From: Flavobacterium chryseum
Lineage (GTDB): Bacteria; Bacteroidota; Bacteroidia; Flavobacteriales; Flavobacteriaceae
DNA: 64,000 bases
Direction of reading: 5' to 3'
Assembly (NCBI RefSeq): GCF_004362015.1
Contig: NZ_SNWW01000012.1
Location: 62,001 to 126,000, forward strand
Shown: positions 27,744-37,212 of the stretch, piece after piece
How the letters are laid out: each line of letters starts with the position of its first letter
Position numbering within the stretch: position 1 is the first letter of the stretch
Program-made: the position numbers and the translations under genes
The notes under the pieces: model-generated
Told to the model about the DNA's origin: nothing
Seen by the model: only the letters and a program-made list of their open reading frames with translations
Databases searched by the model: none

Positions 27744-27915
27744 ATCGTTAGATTGTTAGACTTCTTAGATTATTAGATTTCTCTGAATTTTACATTTCGA
27801 TCTTGAATAAAAAAAAATACTACACTAACCAATAATTAAAATAGGTTTTTAAAATACGACTTCAAAAAATCTACGAAGTCTAACATTCTAAAAATCTTAT
27901 AATCTAAAAAAAATA

Positions 27916-29892
27916 ATGACTTTTAAAGAACAAATACAACAAGGAATTCCATCCAAATTACCTCCAAAGGCAGCTTACGATTTAGCGATTAACCACGCTC
28001 CGAAACGAAAAGAAATTCTTTCTGCAGAAGAAAAAAAACTGGCTTTAAAAAATGCACTACGCTATTTTGAACCTCAGCATCACGCTGAATTAATTCAGGA
28101 ATTTTCAGAAGAATTAGAAAAATACGGTCGTATATATATGTATCGCTTTCGTCCGGATTACAAAATGTACGCTCGCCCAATCGATGAATATCCGGGAAAA
28201 TCAATACAGGCAAAAGCGATTATGCACATGATTCAGAACAATCTGGATTATGCAGTGGCGCAACATCCGCATGAATTGATTACGTATGGCGGAAACGGAG
28301 CGGTTTTTCAAAACTGGGCACAATATTTATTGACCATGAAATATTTGTCTGAAATGACAGATGAGCAGACTTTAACGATGTATTCAGGACATCCGATGGG
28401 ATTATTTCCTTCACATGCTGAAGCGCCAAGAGTTGTGGTTACGAACGGAATGGTTATTCCGAATTATTCTAAACCGGACGATTGGGAAAAAATGAATGCA
28501 CTTGGAGTTTCACAATACGGACAAATGACGGCGGGAAGTTATATGTATATTGGCCCACAGGGAATTGTACACGGAACAACGATTACGGTTTTGAATGGTT
28601 TCAGAAAAATAAAACTAAATCCTGAAGGGAATTTATTTGTAACTTCTGGACTTGGCGGAATGTCTGGCGCGCAGCCAAAAGCCGGAAATATTGCAGGCTG
28701 TATTACGGTCTGCGCCGAAGTAAATCCAAAAATCACTAAAATTCGCCATGAGCAAGGATGGATTAATGAAATTGTAACTTCGACTGAAGAATTGGTTAAG
28801 AGAGTCAATTCGGCGAAAGCCAATAAAGAAACGGTTTCGATAGCTTATTTAGGAAATGTGGTTGATGTTTGGGAATGTTTTGACAAAGAAAATATCAAAA
28901 TTGATTTAGGATCAGATCAGACTTCGCTTCATAATCCGTGGGCTGGAGGTTATTATCCGGTTGGAATTTCGTTTGAAGATGCCAATAAGATGATGGCTGA
29001 AAATCCGGAATTATTCAAAGAAAAAGTTCAGGAAACCTTACGCCGACACGCTGCTGCAATTAACAAACATACTGCAAAAGGAACTTACTTTTTCGATTAC
29101 GGAAATGCATTTTTACTCGAAGCTTCCCGCGCAGGCGCAGATATAATGGCAGAAAATAATATCGATTTTAAATATCCTAGTTACGTTCAGGATATCATGG
29201 GACCAATGTGTTTCGATTACGGTTTTGGACCTTTTAGATGGGTTTGTACCTCTGGAAAACCAGAAGATTTACAAAAAACAGATACGATTGCAAGTCAGAT
29301 TTTAGAAGAAATGGCAAAAACGGCTCCAAATGAAATTCAGCAGCAAATGCAAGATAACATTAAATGGATAAAAGGCGCTCAGGAAAATAAACTGGTGGTT
29401 GGTTCTCAAGCGAGAATTCTCTATGCCGATGCTGAAGGAAGAATTAAAATTGCCGAAGCTTTTAATCAGGCGATTGCAAAAGGTGAAATTGGAACAGTTG
29501 TTTTAGGACGCGATCATCATGATGTTTCCGGAACGGATTCTCCTTATAGAGAAACATCAAATATCTACGACGGATCTCGTTTTACGGCAGATATGGCGAT
29601 TCAAAACGTAATTGGAGACAGCTTTAGGGGCGCAACTTGGGTATCAATTCATAATGGCGGAGGAGTTGGCTGGGGAGAGGTTATAAACGGTGGCTTTGGT
29701 ATGGTTCTTGATGGATCTAAAGAGGCTTCAAAGCGTTTAGCATCAATGCTTTTCTGGGATGTTAACAACGGAATTTCAAGACGAAGCTGGGCCCGAAATG
29801 ACGAAGCGATTTTTGCCATAAAAAGAGCAATGGAAGTTCAGCCTTTATTAAAAGTAACTTTACCTAATATTGTAGACGAAAGTTTATTTTAA
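27916..29892 (+). CDS. hutU: Urocanate hydratase
   Basis: A 658-residue urocanase, the second step of histidine degradation, adding water to urocanate to form imidazolone propionate with a tightly bound NAD. Recognisable blocks are QNWAQYLLTMKYLSEMTDEQ, TMYSGHPMGLFPS, NGMVIPNYS, GLGGMSGAQPKAGNIAG and the C-terminal WVSIHNGGGVGWGEVINGGF. The canonical enzyme is about 550 residues; this is the longer form I associate with Bacteroidota. hutH, hutI and hutG are not in the window, so histidine degradation genes are dispersed here. Confidence 0.94.
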   Translation: MTFKEQIQQGIPSKLPPKAAYDLAINHAPKRKEILSAEEKKLALKNALRYFEPQHHAELIQEFSEELEKYGRIYMYRFRPDYKMYARPIDEYPGKSIQAKAIMHMIQNNLDYAVAQHPHELITYGGNGAVFQNWAQYLLTMKYLSEMTDEQTLTMYSGHPMGLFPSHAEAPRVVVTNGMVIPNYSKPDDWEKMNALGVSQYGQMTAGSYMYIGPQGIVHGTTITVLNGFRKIKLNPEGNLFVTSGLGGMSGAQPKAGNIAGCITVCAEVNPKITKIRHEQGWINEIVTSTEELVKRVNSAKANKETVSIAYLGNVVDVWECFDKENIKIDLGSDQTSLHNPWAGGYYPVGISFEDANKMMAENPELFKEKVQETLRRHAAAINKHTAKGTYFFDYGNAFLLEASRAGADIMAENNIDFKYPSYVQDIMGPMCFDYGFGPFRWVCTSGKPEDLQKTDTIASQILEEMAKTAPNEIQQQMQDNIKWIKGAQENKLVVGSQARILYADAEGRIKIAEAFNQAIAKGEIGTVVLGRDHHDVSGTDSPYRETSNIYDGSRFTADMAIQNVIGDSFRGATWVSIHNGGGVGWGEVINGGFGMVLDGSKEASKRLASMLFWDVNNGISRRSWARNDEAIFAIKRAMEVQPLLKVTLPNIVDESLF

Positions 29893-29929
29893 GTTAAAGT
29901 CGAACCAAGAACATTTAACATTTATAAAT

Positions 29930-30472
29930 ATGAAAACATTCAAATTAGTACCCGTTTTTTTGCTTTTGATACTAGCCTCCTGCAGCACTGTTAGTGTTTA
30001 TTCTGATTACGACAAAAACGTAGATTTCGCGCCTTATAAAACGTATGCATTTTTTAAGCCGGGAATTGATAAAGTCGAAATTTCTGATTTGGATAAAAGA
30101 AGAATTCTTCACGCAATAGACACTGAATTACAAGCCAAAGGTTTTACAAAAAGTGAAAATCCTGATTTATTAGTAAATATTTTTACTAAATCAAGAGAAC
30201 AAGTAAACGTAAACCAATTTAGCGCCGGTTGGGGTTATGGTTGGGGTTGGGGATGGAATCCGTACATGATGTATGGAGGAAACCAAACTACAGTTTCTAC
30301 CTCTACAGAAGGAACTTTATTTATTGACTTAATCGATGCCAAAAAGAAAGAAATGATCTGGCAAGGTGAAGGCGTTGGAACTTTAACTAAAAATATTGAC
30401 AAAAAAGACGAGAGAGTACAAGAAATTGTAAGCAAAGTTTTGGCACAATATCCTCCGGTGAAAAAACAATAA
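29930..30472 (+). CDS. DUF4136 lipoprotein
   Basis: A 180-residue lipoprotein: signal peptide with lipobox LLILASC, then a DUF4136-type domain beginning VYSDYDKNVDFAPYKTYAFF. A Gly/Trp/Tyr-rich insert (SAGWGYGWGWGWNPYMMYGG) sits in the middle and is probably a flexible surface loop. The C-terminal QGEGVGTLTKNIDKKDERVQ block is typical of the family. Function unknown. It follows hutU by 37 bp and probably shares its transcript, but no functional link is evident. Confidence 0.85.
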   Translation: MKTFKLVPVFLLLILASCSTVSVYSDYDKNVDFAPYKTYAFFKPGIDKVEISDLDKRRILHAIDTELQAKGFTKSENPDLLVNIFTKSREQVNVNQFSAGWGYGWGWGWNPYMMYGGNQTTVSTSTEGTLFIDLIDAKKKEMIWQGEGVGTLTKNIDKKDERVQEIVSKVLAQYPPVKKQ

Positions 30473-30493
30473 AGCACAAGATCTTATATAAAT

Positions 30494-30521
30494 GAAAACC
30501 TTCCAATTGGAAGGTTTTTTT
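30494..30521 (+). terminator. Terminator after the DUF4136 gene
   Basis: AAAACCTTCC, AATT loop, GGAAGGTTTTTTT, about 20 bp after the stop codon. Confidence 0.88.
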
Positions 30522-30542
30522 ATTAAAAGTTGCTATGAATTC

Positions 30543-30643
30543 CACAAATTAGCACGAATTATTTTTCTTTGTAAACTATTTAATTAGTGTCAAGTAGATT
30601 AAAATCATTAAATCTGTGGCAAAAAAATTCGTGCTAATTTGTG
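30543..30643. repeat. Long-loop inverted repeat
   Basis: CACAAATTAGCACGAATT (30543-30560) recurs as its exact reverse complement, AATTCGTGCTAATTTGTG (30626-30643), with a 65 bp loop. Related fragments (GAAATTCGTGGCAAAAG, AATTCGTGACAAAAAAC) follow to 30687. It resembles a family of intergenic repeats I recall as common in flavobacteria. Confidence 0.6.
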
Positions 30644-30689
30644 AAATTCGTGGCAAAAGAAAACACTAACAATTCGTGACAAAAAACAA

Positions 30690-30721
30690 AAAAGGCCGCA
30701 TGATACATCACACAGCCTTTT
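30690..30721 (-). terminator. Possible weak terminator after the GH30 gene
   Basis: AAAAGGC and GCCTTTT pair across an 18-base loop, 43 bp after the glycosidase stop on the minus strand, with a T run. The stem is short, so this is tentative. Confidence 0.4.
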
Positions 30722-30763
30722 AAAATCAAAAATAAAATTACTAATTAAATTTCCAATTTTTTA

Positions 30764-32905
30764 TTATTGTTTCATGACTTTTTTAGAATAGGATCTTTTA
30801 CTGTCATTAACCTTAACAACATAAAGTCCTTTTGGTAATTTCGAAATCTCTACCTCAGCTTCATTTCCATTTACAAATTCAACGCTTCTTTTTAGCACAT
30901 TTTGTCCCGTTACAGAATAAATCTCAACCTGACCAGAACCTGAATTTGGCGTATTAATTTTTAAATAATCATTTGTTGAATTTATGTAAAGAGAAAAATC
31001 TGATGTATTCGCTGGTTCTGCCGCACCAACCTTTTTAGCGGTAGATTCAACTTGCACCAATTGCCATTGCTGATTTAAACCTCCAGTGTAAGACCAAACC
31101 TGAATATTAGCTCCGTTTGCTGTAGAAACGTTTTCAACATCTAATGATTTTCCACTGTTTACATTGATGATTTTGTAATAACCTCCACCCAAACTTGTAA
31201 CCGTCCATTTGAATTCATTTGAAGCGGAGAATGTTTTTTGCTGCACTTTTATCCCATCAGCAGTGCTGTTATTTTCAGTCGCCAGATACATTCCTGTCGA
31301 TTTTACAATGATGTAAAAATTACCACTTCCGTCAGGAACGAATTTCCAACGTTGGTTATTTCCTCCACCGCCTGTAACATCATATTGCTGAATTCTGCCT
31401 CCGCTAGTGGTAGAGTTATCAGCAACGTCTAATCCTTTGTTACTATTTCTTGAAATAATATTGTAATATCCCGGAAAAGTCTCTACTGGCGGGTTTCCGG
31501 CTCCCCAATTAAAAGTAACAGCCGATGAAGCCGGAACTGAATAATTAAAGGCTGAAGATCCTGACACCACTTTGATTGTATTTGCAGATCCTCCTGAATT
31601 ATAAACTACAAGCGCAATTGATCCGTCAGGATTTTTAAATCCGGCAGAAAAAATGGTATCGCTTGTACTAGAAGATGAAATTCTTAAAGCACCGGGTTTA
31701 ACAAATTTTGAGATTTGACCAATAATATAATACGCCACATTTTTAGTATAACTTGTACTATTGTTTACCGTAATAGCTCCTAAACAGGTATTACATCCAC
31801 CCGGAGTGCGTGGTCCTAAACTTGAGTTGTTTGCAGCATTCCATTCTAAAACTGTTTTTGCCCAGTTATTGGTACTTCCAATAACTACATTTTGCATGTG
31901 CCAGCCAAAATCGCCACTAAAACTTCCGCCCGATCCTGTATATTGTTCTGTAAAATATACGTTTTTATTGGTCGCATTTCGAACTGTTGACATTGCTGAA
32001 ATATTTCCTAAATACAAGTGAAACGCTGCGCCATCTACATAACCACTATTATTTAAAACATCAATAGGATAAGCTGTATTATCGCAATTATGATCAAAAG
32101 CAATGATTTTTATATTTCCGTAACCTGCAGTTGCCATTTGAGGGCCAAGTTGATTATTTATAAAATTCTTTTGTTCGGTAGAATTCATTAACATACTTGG
32201 TTCATTATTTGGATTTTCCGGTTCGTTTTGAGGCGTGATTCCCCAAATAGAAATTCCCTGCGCCTGCATGGCTGCAAAATATTTTACAAAATATCTCGCA
32301 TAAGCAGCATAATATTGAGTTTGTAAACTTCCGCCAATACAGGAATTATTCGTTTTCATCCAGCGTGGTGCTGACCAAGGCGTTGCCAGTATTTTTATGT
32401 TTGGATTAATAAGTAGAATCTTTTTTAAAATCGGAACTAAATAGGTCAAATCTGGTCCGTTAAGACTGAAATTGTTCATGTTTACATCACCTGAAGTTTC
32501 GTTATAACTATAAGAAGAACTGCTTAAGTCAGAAGCTGCTATACTAATTCTGACAACATTTGCGTTTAATCCTATAGTGGGATTATACAAATCGTTTAAT
32601 AATTGATTTTGCTGCGTTGCTGCCATTCCGCTAATAACTTCGCAACTTCCTTCGGTAAGTGTATAACCAAATCCATCCATAGTTTGATATGTAATTCCTG
32701 CATTGATGGTAACTGTTGAAGGATTTGTTCCTGAATTTGTTCCAAAGTTAACAGTACCTTGTTGCTGCAGTAATTTGGTCTGATCTCCTGATGTTATCCA
32801 AGGGGTAACAGTTTGAGCATTAGTAATAAACGAAGTCATAATAATGAAAAACATTATTAGAGTAAACTTCATTCGATTTTTTGGTGTTTGGGTAGTTTTC
32901 TTCAT
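30764..32905 (-). CDS. Secreted GH30 glycosidase with ricin-type lectin domain and T9SS tail
   Basis: A 713-residue secreted enzyme. After a signal peptide (about 1-30) comes a GH30 catalytic barrel with MDGFGYTLTEGS, acid/base Glu228 in GITPQNEPENPN and nucleophile Glu320 in VYFTEQYTGSG. A beta-sandwich follows to about 470. Residues about 480-618 form a ricin-type beta-trefoil (CBM13-like) with repeated QxW motifs. The last 75 or so are a T9SS sorting domain (EIYSVTGQNV ... LPKGLYVVKVN) for export and surface attachment. GH30 members act on beta-1,6- or beta-1,4-linked glucans, xylans or glucosylceramide; the target here is not set. Start could alternatively be Met12. Confidence 0.92.
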   Translation of the reverse strand: MKKTTQTPKNRMKFTLIMFFIIMTSFITNAQTVTPWITSGDQTKLLQQQGTVNFGTNSGTNPSTVTINAGITYQTMDGFGYTLTEGSCEVISGMAATQQNQLLNDLYNPTIGLNANVVRISIAASDLSSSSYSYNETSGDVNMNNFSLNGPDLTYLVPILKKILLINPNIKILATPWSAPRWMKTNNSCIGGSLQTQYYAAYARYFVKYFAAMQAQGISIWGITPQNEPENPNNEPSMLMNSTEQKNFINNQLGPQMATAGYGNIKIIAFDHNCDNTAYPIDVLNNSGYVDGAAFHLYLGNISAMSTVRNATNKNVYFTEQYTGSGGSFSGDFGWHMQNVVIGSTNNWAKTVLEWNAANNSSLGPRTPGGCNTCLGAITVNNSTSYTKNVAYYIIGQISKFVKPGALRISSSSTSDTIFSAGFKNPDGSIALVVYNSGGSANTIKVVSGSSAFNYSVPASSAVTFNWGAGNPPVETFPGYYNIISRNSNKGLDVADNSTTSGGRIQQYDVTGGGGNNQRWKFVPDGSGNFYIIVKSTGMYLATENNSTADGIKVQQKTFSASNEFKWTVTSLGGGYYKIINVNSGKSLDVENVSTANGANIQVWSYTGGLNQQWQLVQVESTAKKVGAAEPANTSDFSLYINSTNDYLKINTPNSGSGQVEIYSVTGQNVLKRSVEFVNGNEAEVEISKLPKGLYVVKVNDSKRSYSKKVMKQ

Positions 32906-33276
32906 TGTTTTTTGATTTTTTAATAATTAAATTTTTCTCAATTTTTAAGATTAATATTATTAATTCATATCAATATTATGCTAAAAATAATTAAAATAAC
33001 AATTATTCAACTTTACAAAAACCCATCATTTTGAAATTTAAACCTTACAAAAACTTATCACATTTTTTTTCAAATTATTGATTATCAATTTATTAATTAA
33101 TGTAAAATTAATAAAAATCTTACTTCATTTTTAACTCATTATATATCAAACATTTAAACATAAAATCAGATTGTATTTTTTCTGCTTTTATACCAATTAA
33201 TGATAAGAAATGACAAATATCACAGAATAGAGATAAGTTAAATCGTATTTTTGTAATTCATTAATATTATGAAAAC
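32906..33276. other. Divergent intergenic region between GH30 and haemoglobin genes
   Basis: 371 bp of very AT-rich DNA. A TAnnTTTG box precedes the haemoglobin gene. I find no good promoter match for the GH30 gene, no ORF and no strong hairpin. Confidence 0.5.
33246..33253 (+). promoter_or_regulatory. Putative -7 box for the truncated haemoglobin gene
   Basis: TATTTTTG matches TAnnTTTG and ends 23 bp before the start codon. No clear TTG at -33. Confidence 0.4.
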
Positions 33277-33687
33277 ATGGCAGCTGTTAAAGACATTTCA
33301 AACATAGAAGACATCAAACAAATGGTTAATACTTTTTACGAAAGTGTGAGAAATGACGATTTAATTGGTCCTATTTTCAATGAAAAATTGCAAAATCGCT
33401 GGCCTGAACATTTGCAAAAAATGTATGGCTTTTGGCAAACTATTTTATTTGATGTTCGTGCTTATTCAGGAACACCATTCCCACCACACAAACAATTACC
33501 GGTAGATAAAACGCATTTTGACCGCTGGGTTTCACTTTTTAATACGTCTATTGATGCTCAGTTTTCAGGACCCATTACTGAGGAAGCTAAAATGCGTGCA
33601 GCAAATATGGCTTATATGTTCAATTATAAAATTGATTATTTAAGAAATGCTGAAAATGAATTGAGAAATGCATCTGATAAATCTTAA
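33277..33687 (+). CDS. Group III truncated haemoglobin
   Basis: A 136-residue 2-on-2 haemoglobin of group III. The proximal haem His is His80 in DKTHFDRWVSLF, Trp84 is the conserved residue after it, and Tyr21 in NTFYESV sits at the B10 position. KMYGFWQTILF is the usual E-helix region of the group. It would bind oxygen, NO or H2O2-type ligands in the cytoplasm; a role in NO handling is suggested for relatives but unproven. The gene is followed by an unrelated secreted protein at about 90 bp. Confidence 0.92.
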   Translation: MAAVKDISNIEDIKQMVNTFYESVRNDDLIGPIFNEKLQNRWPEHLQKMYGFWQTILFDVRAYSGTPFPPHKQLPVDKTHFDRWVSLFNTSIDAQFSGPITEEAKMRAANMAYMFNYKIDYLRNAENELRNASDKS

Positions 33688-33779
33688 AACTAATTTAAAA
33701 TTAAATTGAAATGCTATTTTTATTAGATAAATTTGATTGACTGAAAATGCAATTAAAATTTAATCTAATCCACTTATCC

Positions 33780-34223
33780 ATGAAAAAAACAGTTCTTTTT
33801 TTTATACTTTGTTTCTCTTTTCTAAGCAACTTACAAGCACAATCTGAAGCTCCGGTTTCTAATTTATATAAAGGCACTATTGACGGAAAATTTCCTATCA
33901 TATTATACATTAAAACGCAAGAAAGCCCATGTACCGGCGAGTTAATGTTTACATCCATGTATCGCTATAATAAATCGAACGATTGGATACAGCTTCGTGT
34001 GACGCAAAATGCAAAAGAAAATGAATTTGTTTTGGTGGAATACGGTTTTAGTGGCGTTTTAATTTTAAAGAAAACCAAAAATGCCTTTACAGGAATCTGG
34101 ATTAGTTCTGATGCTAAAAAGCAACTTACTGTTGACCTGAAAGAATCTAAAATGACTAAAAAAGAATTGGAGAATTACGAAGAAATAATGGAGAATGTTA
34201 ATTACCAAAATAATGACTGCTAA
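33780..34223 (+). CDS. Uncharacterised exported protein
   Basis: About 147 residues from ATG 33780 (MKKTVLFFILCFSFLSNLQA), chosen because it starts a standard signal peptide; an in-frame ATG 33 bp upstream would place charged residues before it. The mature part is rich in beta strands, with YKGTIDGKFPIILYIKTQES near the start and a Lys/Glu-rich tail. No family is recognised. It lies between the haemoglobin and phenylalanine hydroxylase genes. Confidence 0.7.
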   Translation: MKKTVLFFILCFSFLSNLQAQSEAPVSNLYKGTIDGKFPIILYIKTQESPCTGELMFTSMYRYNKSNDWIQLRVTQNAKENEFVLVEYGFSGVLILKKTKNAFTGIWISSDAKKQLTVDLKESKMTKKELENYEEIMENVNYQNNDC

Positions 34224-34363
34224 AAAATTCACTTCTTTATTTAATCTCTCCTAACTTATAAAAACGCAATAAACTACACTTTCGATCAAAAATATTGTAA
34301 TGAATAGCAAAAAATAGCTTCTTAAATTCGTAATTTTACATTCTAATCTACAACGTTTTCGAA

Positions 34364-36121
34364 ATGAACGCAAATATTGAAACAAATCCGTTATTAGAGC
34401 GATTGCCTAAACATTTAAAGCAATTTATTAAACCTCAGGATTATAGCGATTACACGCCAATTAATCAGGCGGTTTGGCGATATGTAATGCGTAAAAATGT
34501 AGATTATCTATCGAAAGTTGCCCATCATTCTTATTTAGATGGTTTGAAAAAAACCGGAATCGAAATTAATTCTATTCCGAGCATGTACGGCATGAATCGT
34601 ATTTTGACTGAAATTGGCTGGGCTGCCGTTGCAGTTGACGGATTTATTCCGCCAAATGCTTTTATGGAATTTCAGGCTTACAATGTTTTGGTTATTGCTT
34701 CAGATATTCGTCAGCTCGAACATATAGAATATACGCCTGCTCCGGATATTATTCACGAAGGTGCCGGCCACGCTCCTATTATTGCGAATCCGGAATATGC
34801 TGAATATTTACGTCGTTTTGGTGAAATTGGCTGCAAAGCGATTTCCTCTCACAAAGATTACCAGATGTATGAAGCGATTCGTTTGCTTTCTATTTTGAAA
34901 GAAGCCGAAGATACGCCTCAGGATAAAATTGATGCAGCCGAAAAAGCTGTTGCCGATTTACAAAATAATATGGGCGAATTGTCTGAAATGGCTCAAATTA
35001 GAAACCTACATTGGTGGACAGTTGAATATGGTTTAATTGGAACTGTTGAAAATCCAAAAATATACGGCGCCGGATTACTTTCTTCTATTGGTGAAAGTGC
35101 GTGGTGTATGACAGATAACGTGAAGAAAATTCCCTATGATATTTCGGCAGCGAATCAGAATTTTGATATTACGCAGTTACAGCCTCAGCTTTATGTAACG
35201 CCTACTTTTTCTTATTTGAGTTTGATTCTGGAAGAATTTGCGAATAAAATGGCTTTGAGAACCGGAGGTCTTTCGGGAATTCAGAAATTAATTCATTCAA
35301 ATGCTTTAGGAACAATTGAATTGAGTACTGGTTTACAAATTTCAGGCGTTTTTATGCATGTAATTGAAGAAGAAGGAAAACCGGTTTACATTCAGACTAC
35401 CGGAAAAACGGCTTTATCCTATCGTGAAAAAGAATTGGTTGGTCACGGAACTTTAACGCATCCTGAAGGATTCGGAAGTCCGATAGGGAAACTTAAAGGT
35501 TTCAATTTAGCGATTGAAGATATGAGTCCGAAGGATTTACAAGCCTATAGTATTGTAGAAAACGAAACGGTAAAATTAGAGTTTGAAGGCAATATTATTG
35601 TTGAAGGAGAAATCATTACAGGATCACGAAACCTACACGGAGAAATTATTCTAATCAGTTTTAGAAATTGTACGGTAACTCATGGGGAAACAATTTTGTT
35701 TAAGCCTGAATGGGGAAATTACGATATGGCTATTGGTAAAAAAGTGGTTTCTGCTTTTTCCGGTCCGGCCGATGTAAATAGTTTTGATCTTATTGATAAT
35801 GTTCCGAAAACTACCACTATAAAAGCAAAACATACAGACGAACGTGATGATTTAGAAGTGCTATATCAAACAGTTCGTATGATTCGTGAAAACAAAGATT
35901 CTAAATCAGAATTAAAAACTGTTTTCGAAAAACTTAAAAGTAATCATGGTAATGACTGGTTATTGTCTATTGAAATCGCTGAACTTTTGAAAGATGCAGA
36001 GGAGAAACAACTTTTGCAGGAAGTGTTGGTTTATCTTGATCAGTTGAAAGAAAGACGTCCTGAAATTGCACATTTAATTTCCGGTGGTTTAGATTTGATT
36101 TTTGATAAGGAAACAGTTTAA
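34364..36121 (+). CDS. phhA: Phenylalanine 4-hydroxylase, long form
   Basis: A 585-residue iron- and tetrahydrobiopterin-dependent aromatic amino acid hydroxylase, converting phenylalanine to tyrosine. The iron ligands are His131 and His136 in IIHEGAGHAPII and Glu221 in HWWTVEYGLIG. The catalytic region ends near residue 330. The typical bacterial enzyme is about 260-300 residues, whereas here a further 250 or so follow, including a beta-rich part and a helical C-terminus (about residues 500-585). The role of that tail is unknown. The gene stands alone between a small secreted protein and a palindromic repeat. Confidence 0.92.
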   Translation: MNANIETNPLLERLPKHLKQFIKPQDYSDYTPINQAVWRYVMRKNVDYLSKVAHHSYLDGLKKTGIEINSIPSMYGMNRILTEIGWAAVAVDGFIPPNAFMEFQAYNVLVIASDIRQLEHIEYTPAPDIIHEGAGHAPIIANPEYAEYLRRFGEIGCKAISSHKDYQMYEAIRLLSILKEAEDTPQDKIDAAEKAVADLQNNMGELSEMAQIRNLHWWTVEYGLIGTVENPKIYGAGLLSSIGESAWCMTDNVKKIPYDISAANQNFDITQLQPQLYVTPTFSYLSLILEEFANKMALRTGGLSGIQKLIHSNALGTIELSTGLQISGVFMHVIEEEGKPVYIQTTGKTALSYREKELVGHGTLTHPEGFGSPIGKLKGFNLAIEDMSPKDLQAYSIVENETVKLEFEGNIIVEGEIITGSRNLHGEIILISFRNCTVTHGETILFKPEWGNYDMAIGKKVVSAFSGPADVNSFDLIDNVPKTTTIKAKHTDERDDLEVLYQTVRMIRENKDSKSELKTVFEKLKSNHGNDWLLSIEIAELLKDAEEKQLLQEVLVYLDQLKERRPEIAHLISGGLDLIFDKETV

Positions 36122-36130
36122 AGCTATAGT

Positions 36131-36220
36131 TTTGTCATTTCGACAGAGGAGAAATCACATAACGGATTTATAGTTCGTTGCTATCTTAATGTGATTTCTC
36201 CTTCGTCGAAATGACACAAA
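36131..36220. repeat. Long imperfect inverted repeat after phhA
   Basis: TTTGTCATTTCGACAGAGGA with GAAATCACAT (36131-36160) pairs with ATGTGATTTC and TCCTTCGTCGAAATGACACA (36189-36220), leaving a loop of about 28 bp. It resembles the 'GTCATTTCGAC...' repeat class recalled from Bacteroidota genomes. It could also end phhA transcription. Confidence 0.65.
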
Positions 36221-36390
36221 TTGCAGATTTTGCTTGCGATGAATGGATTAAAATCCATCCCTACAATATGATTTGTTCCTCCAGAACTCTTTATAAAATT
36301 CCGGTGAAATAATTTATTTCTATCTACGTACCCAAGCTTCGAGATTAATCCGCTGAAAAGAAGATTAAAAAAAAACCTTTGAACCTTTGA

Positions 36391-37020
36391 TTAAATCTTC
36401 AAATCCTGACTCAAATCTGCATCAGATTCTATCGTTTTTCCATTGTATTGCAGTTTCCAACCCATGGAATTCGTCAGAATTAAAATCTTAGACAATTCGC
36501 TGATTAATCTGTTTTGGGCGTTTGTTTTTAGGGAAGATTTATCAATTTTCTTTTTTAGATTCGCTTTTACAGATTTGTTGATTTTATTGTAATCATCTCC
36601 CGTAAACGGATTCAGTTTGCTTTGCTCAACATCATAAAACTGAATATCAGGATTGATCGTAATTTCTTCTTTTGGAATATTTAAGATTGTGATGGTTTTA
36701 TTTTTTTCATCAATATCATATTTCATTTTATGCAAATCGTATGCTACCGTAACATTCGCATTTACGACAATTAGCGCTTTTTTCTCAAAAGAAACCATGT
36801 CCATCAAATACTTTTGTTGGTTTTTATACGTTAGAACTTCAGAGAAATGTCCTTCGGTGACAACCAATTTTCCAACATTTAAAATTTGCTGCTGTATTAA
36901 ATTGGTGTTATAATCGACTGTAGAATCGTCGTCTTTTTTGAACTCACAGTATTTAAATGCGAGTACAATTATCAGGATAACTCCAACTAAAGCTAAAATT
37001 CTTTTAAGCATAATATTCAT
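36391..37020 (-). CDS. DUF4230 membrane-anchored protein
   Basis: A 209-residue protein with an N-terminal membrane anchor (MLKRILALVGVILIIVLAFK) and a DUF4230-like soluble part. Family-type segments are NVGKLVVTEGHFSEVLTYKN and ANVTVAYDLHKMKYDIDEK, followed by a C-terminal helical ending (NRLISELSKILILTNSMGWK). The true start may be Met4. DUF4230 proteins are envelope-associated and of unknown function. No operon partner is evident. Confidence 0.8.
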   Translation of the reverse strand: MNIMLKRILALVGVILIIVLAFKYCEFKKDDDSTVDYNTNLIQQQILNVGKLVVTEGHFSEVLTYKNQQKYLMDMVSFEKKALIVVNANVTVAYDLHKMKYDIDEKNKTITILNIPKEEITINPDIQFYDVEQSKLNPFTGDDYNKINKSVKANLKKKIDKSSLKTNAQNRLISELSKILILTNSMGWKLQYNGKTIESDADLSQDLKI

Positions 37021-37212
37021 AATAAAATTGACATAGCCAATTTAGGCATTTTTTTATAAAACTTCCGTCGTTGTTGCGATGACTTGCAAAAAATAAATCG
37101 TAACTAATTGCAAACATGGGAATTATATAAAACAAAGTATTGTTAATAAGAATAAACATGGAGTTGTGTGGTAAGTTTGCCACAACTCATTTAAACCCCA
37201 AATTTAAACGCT

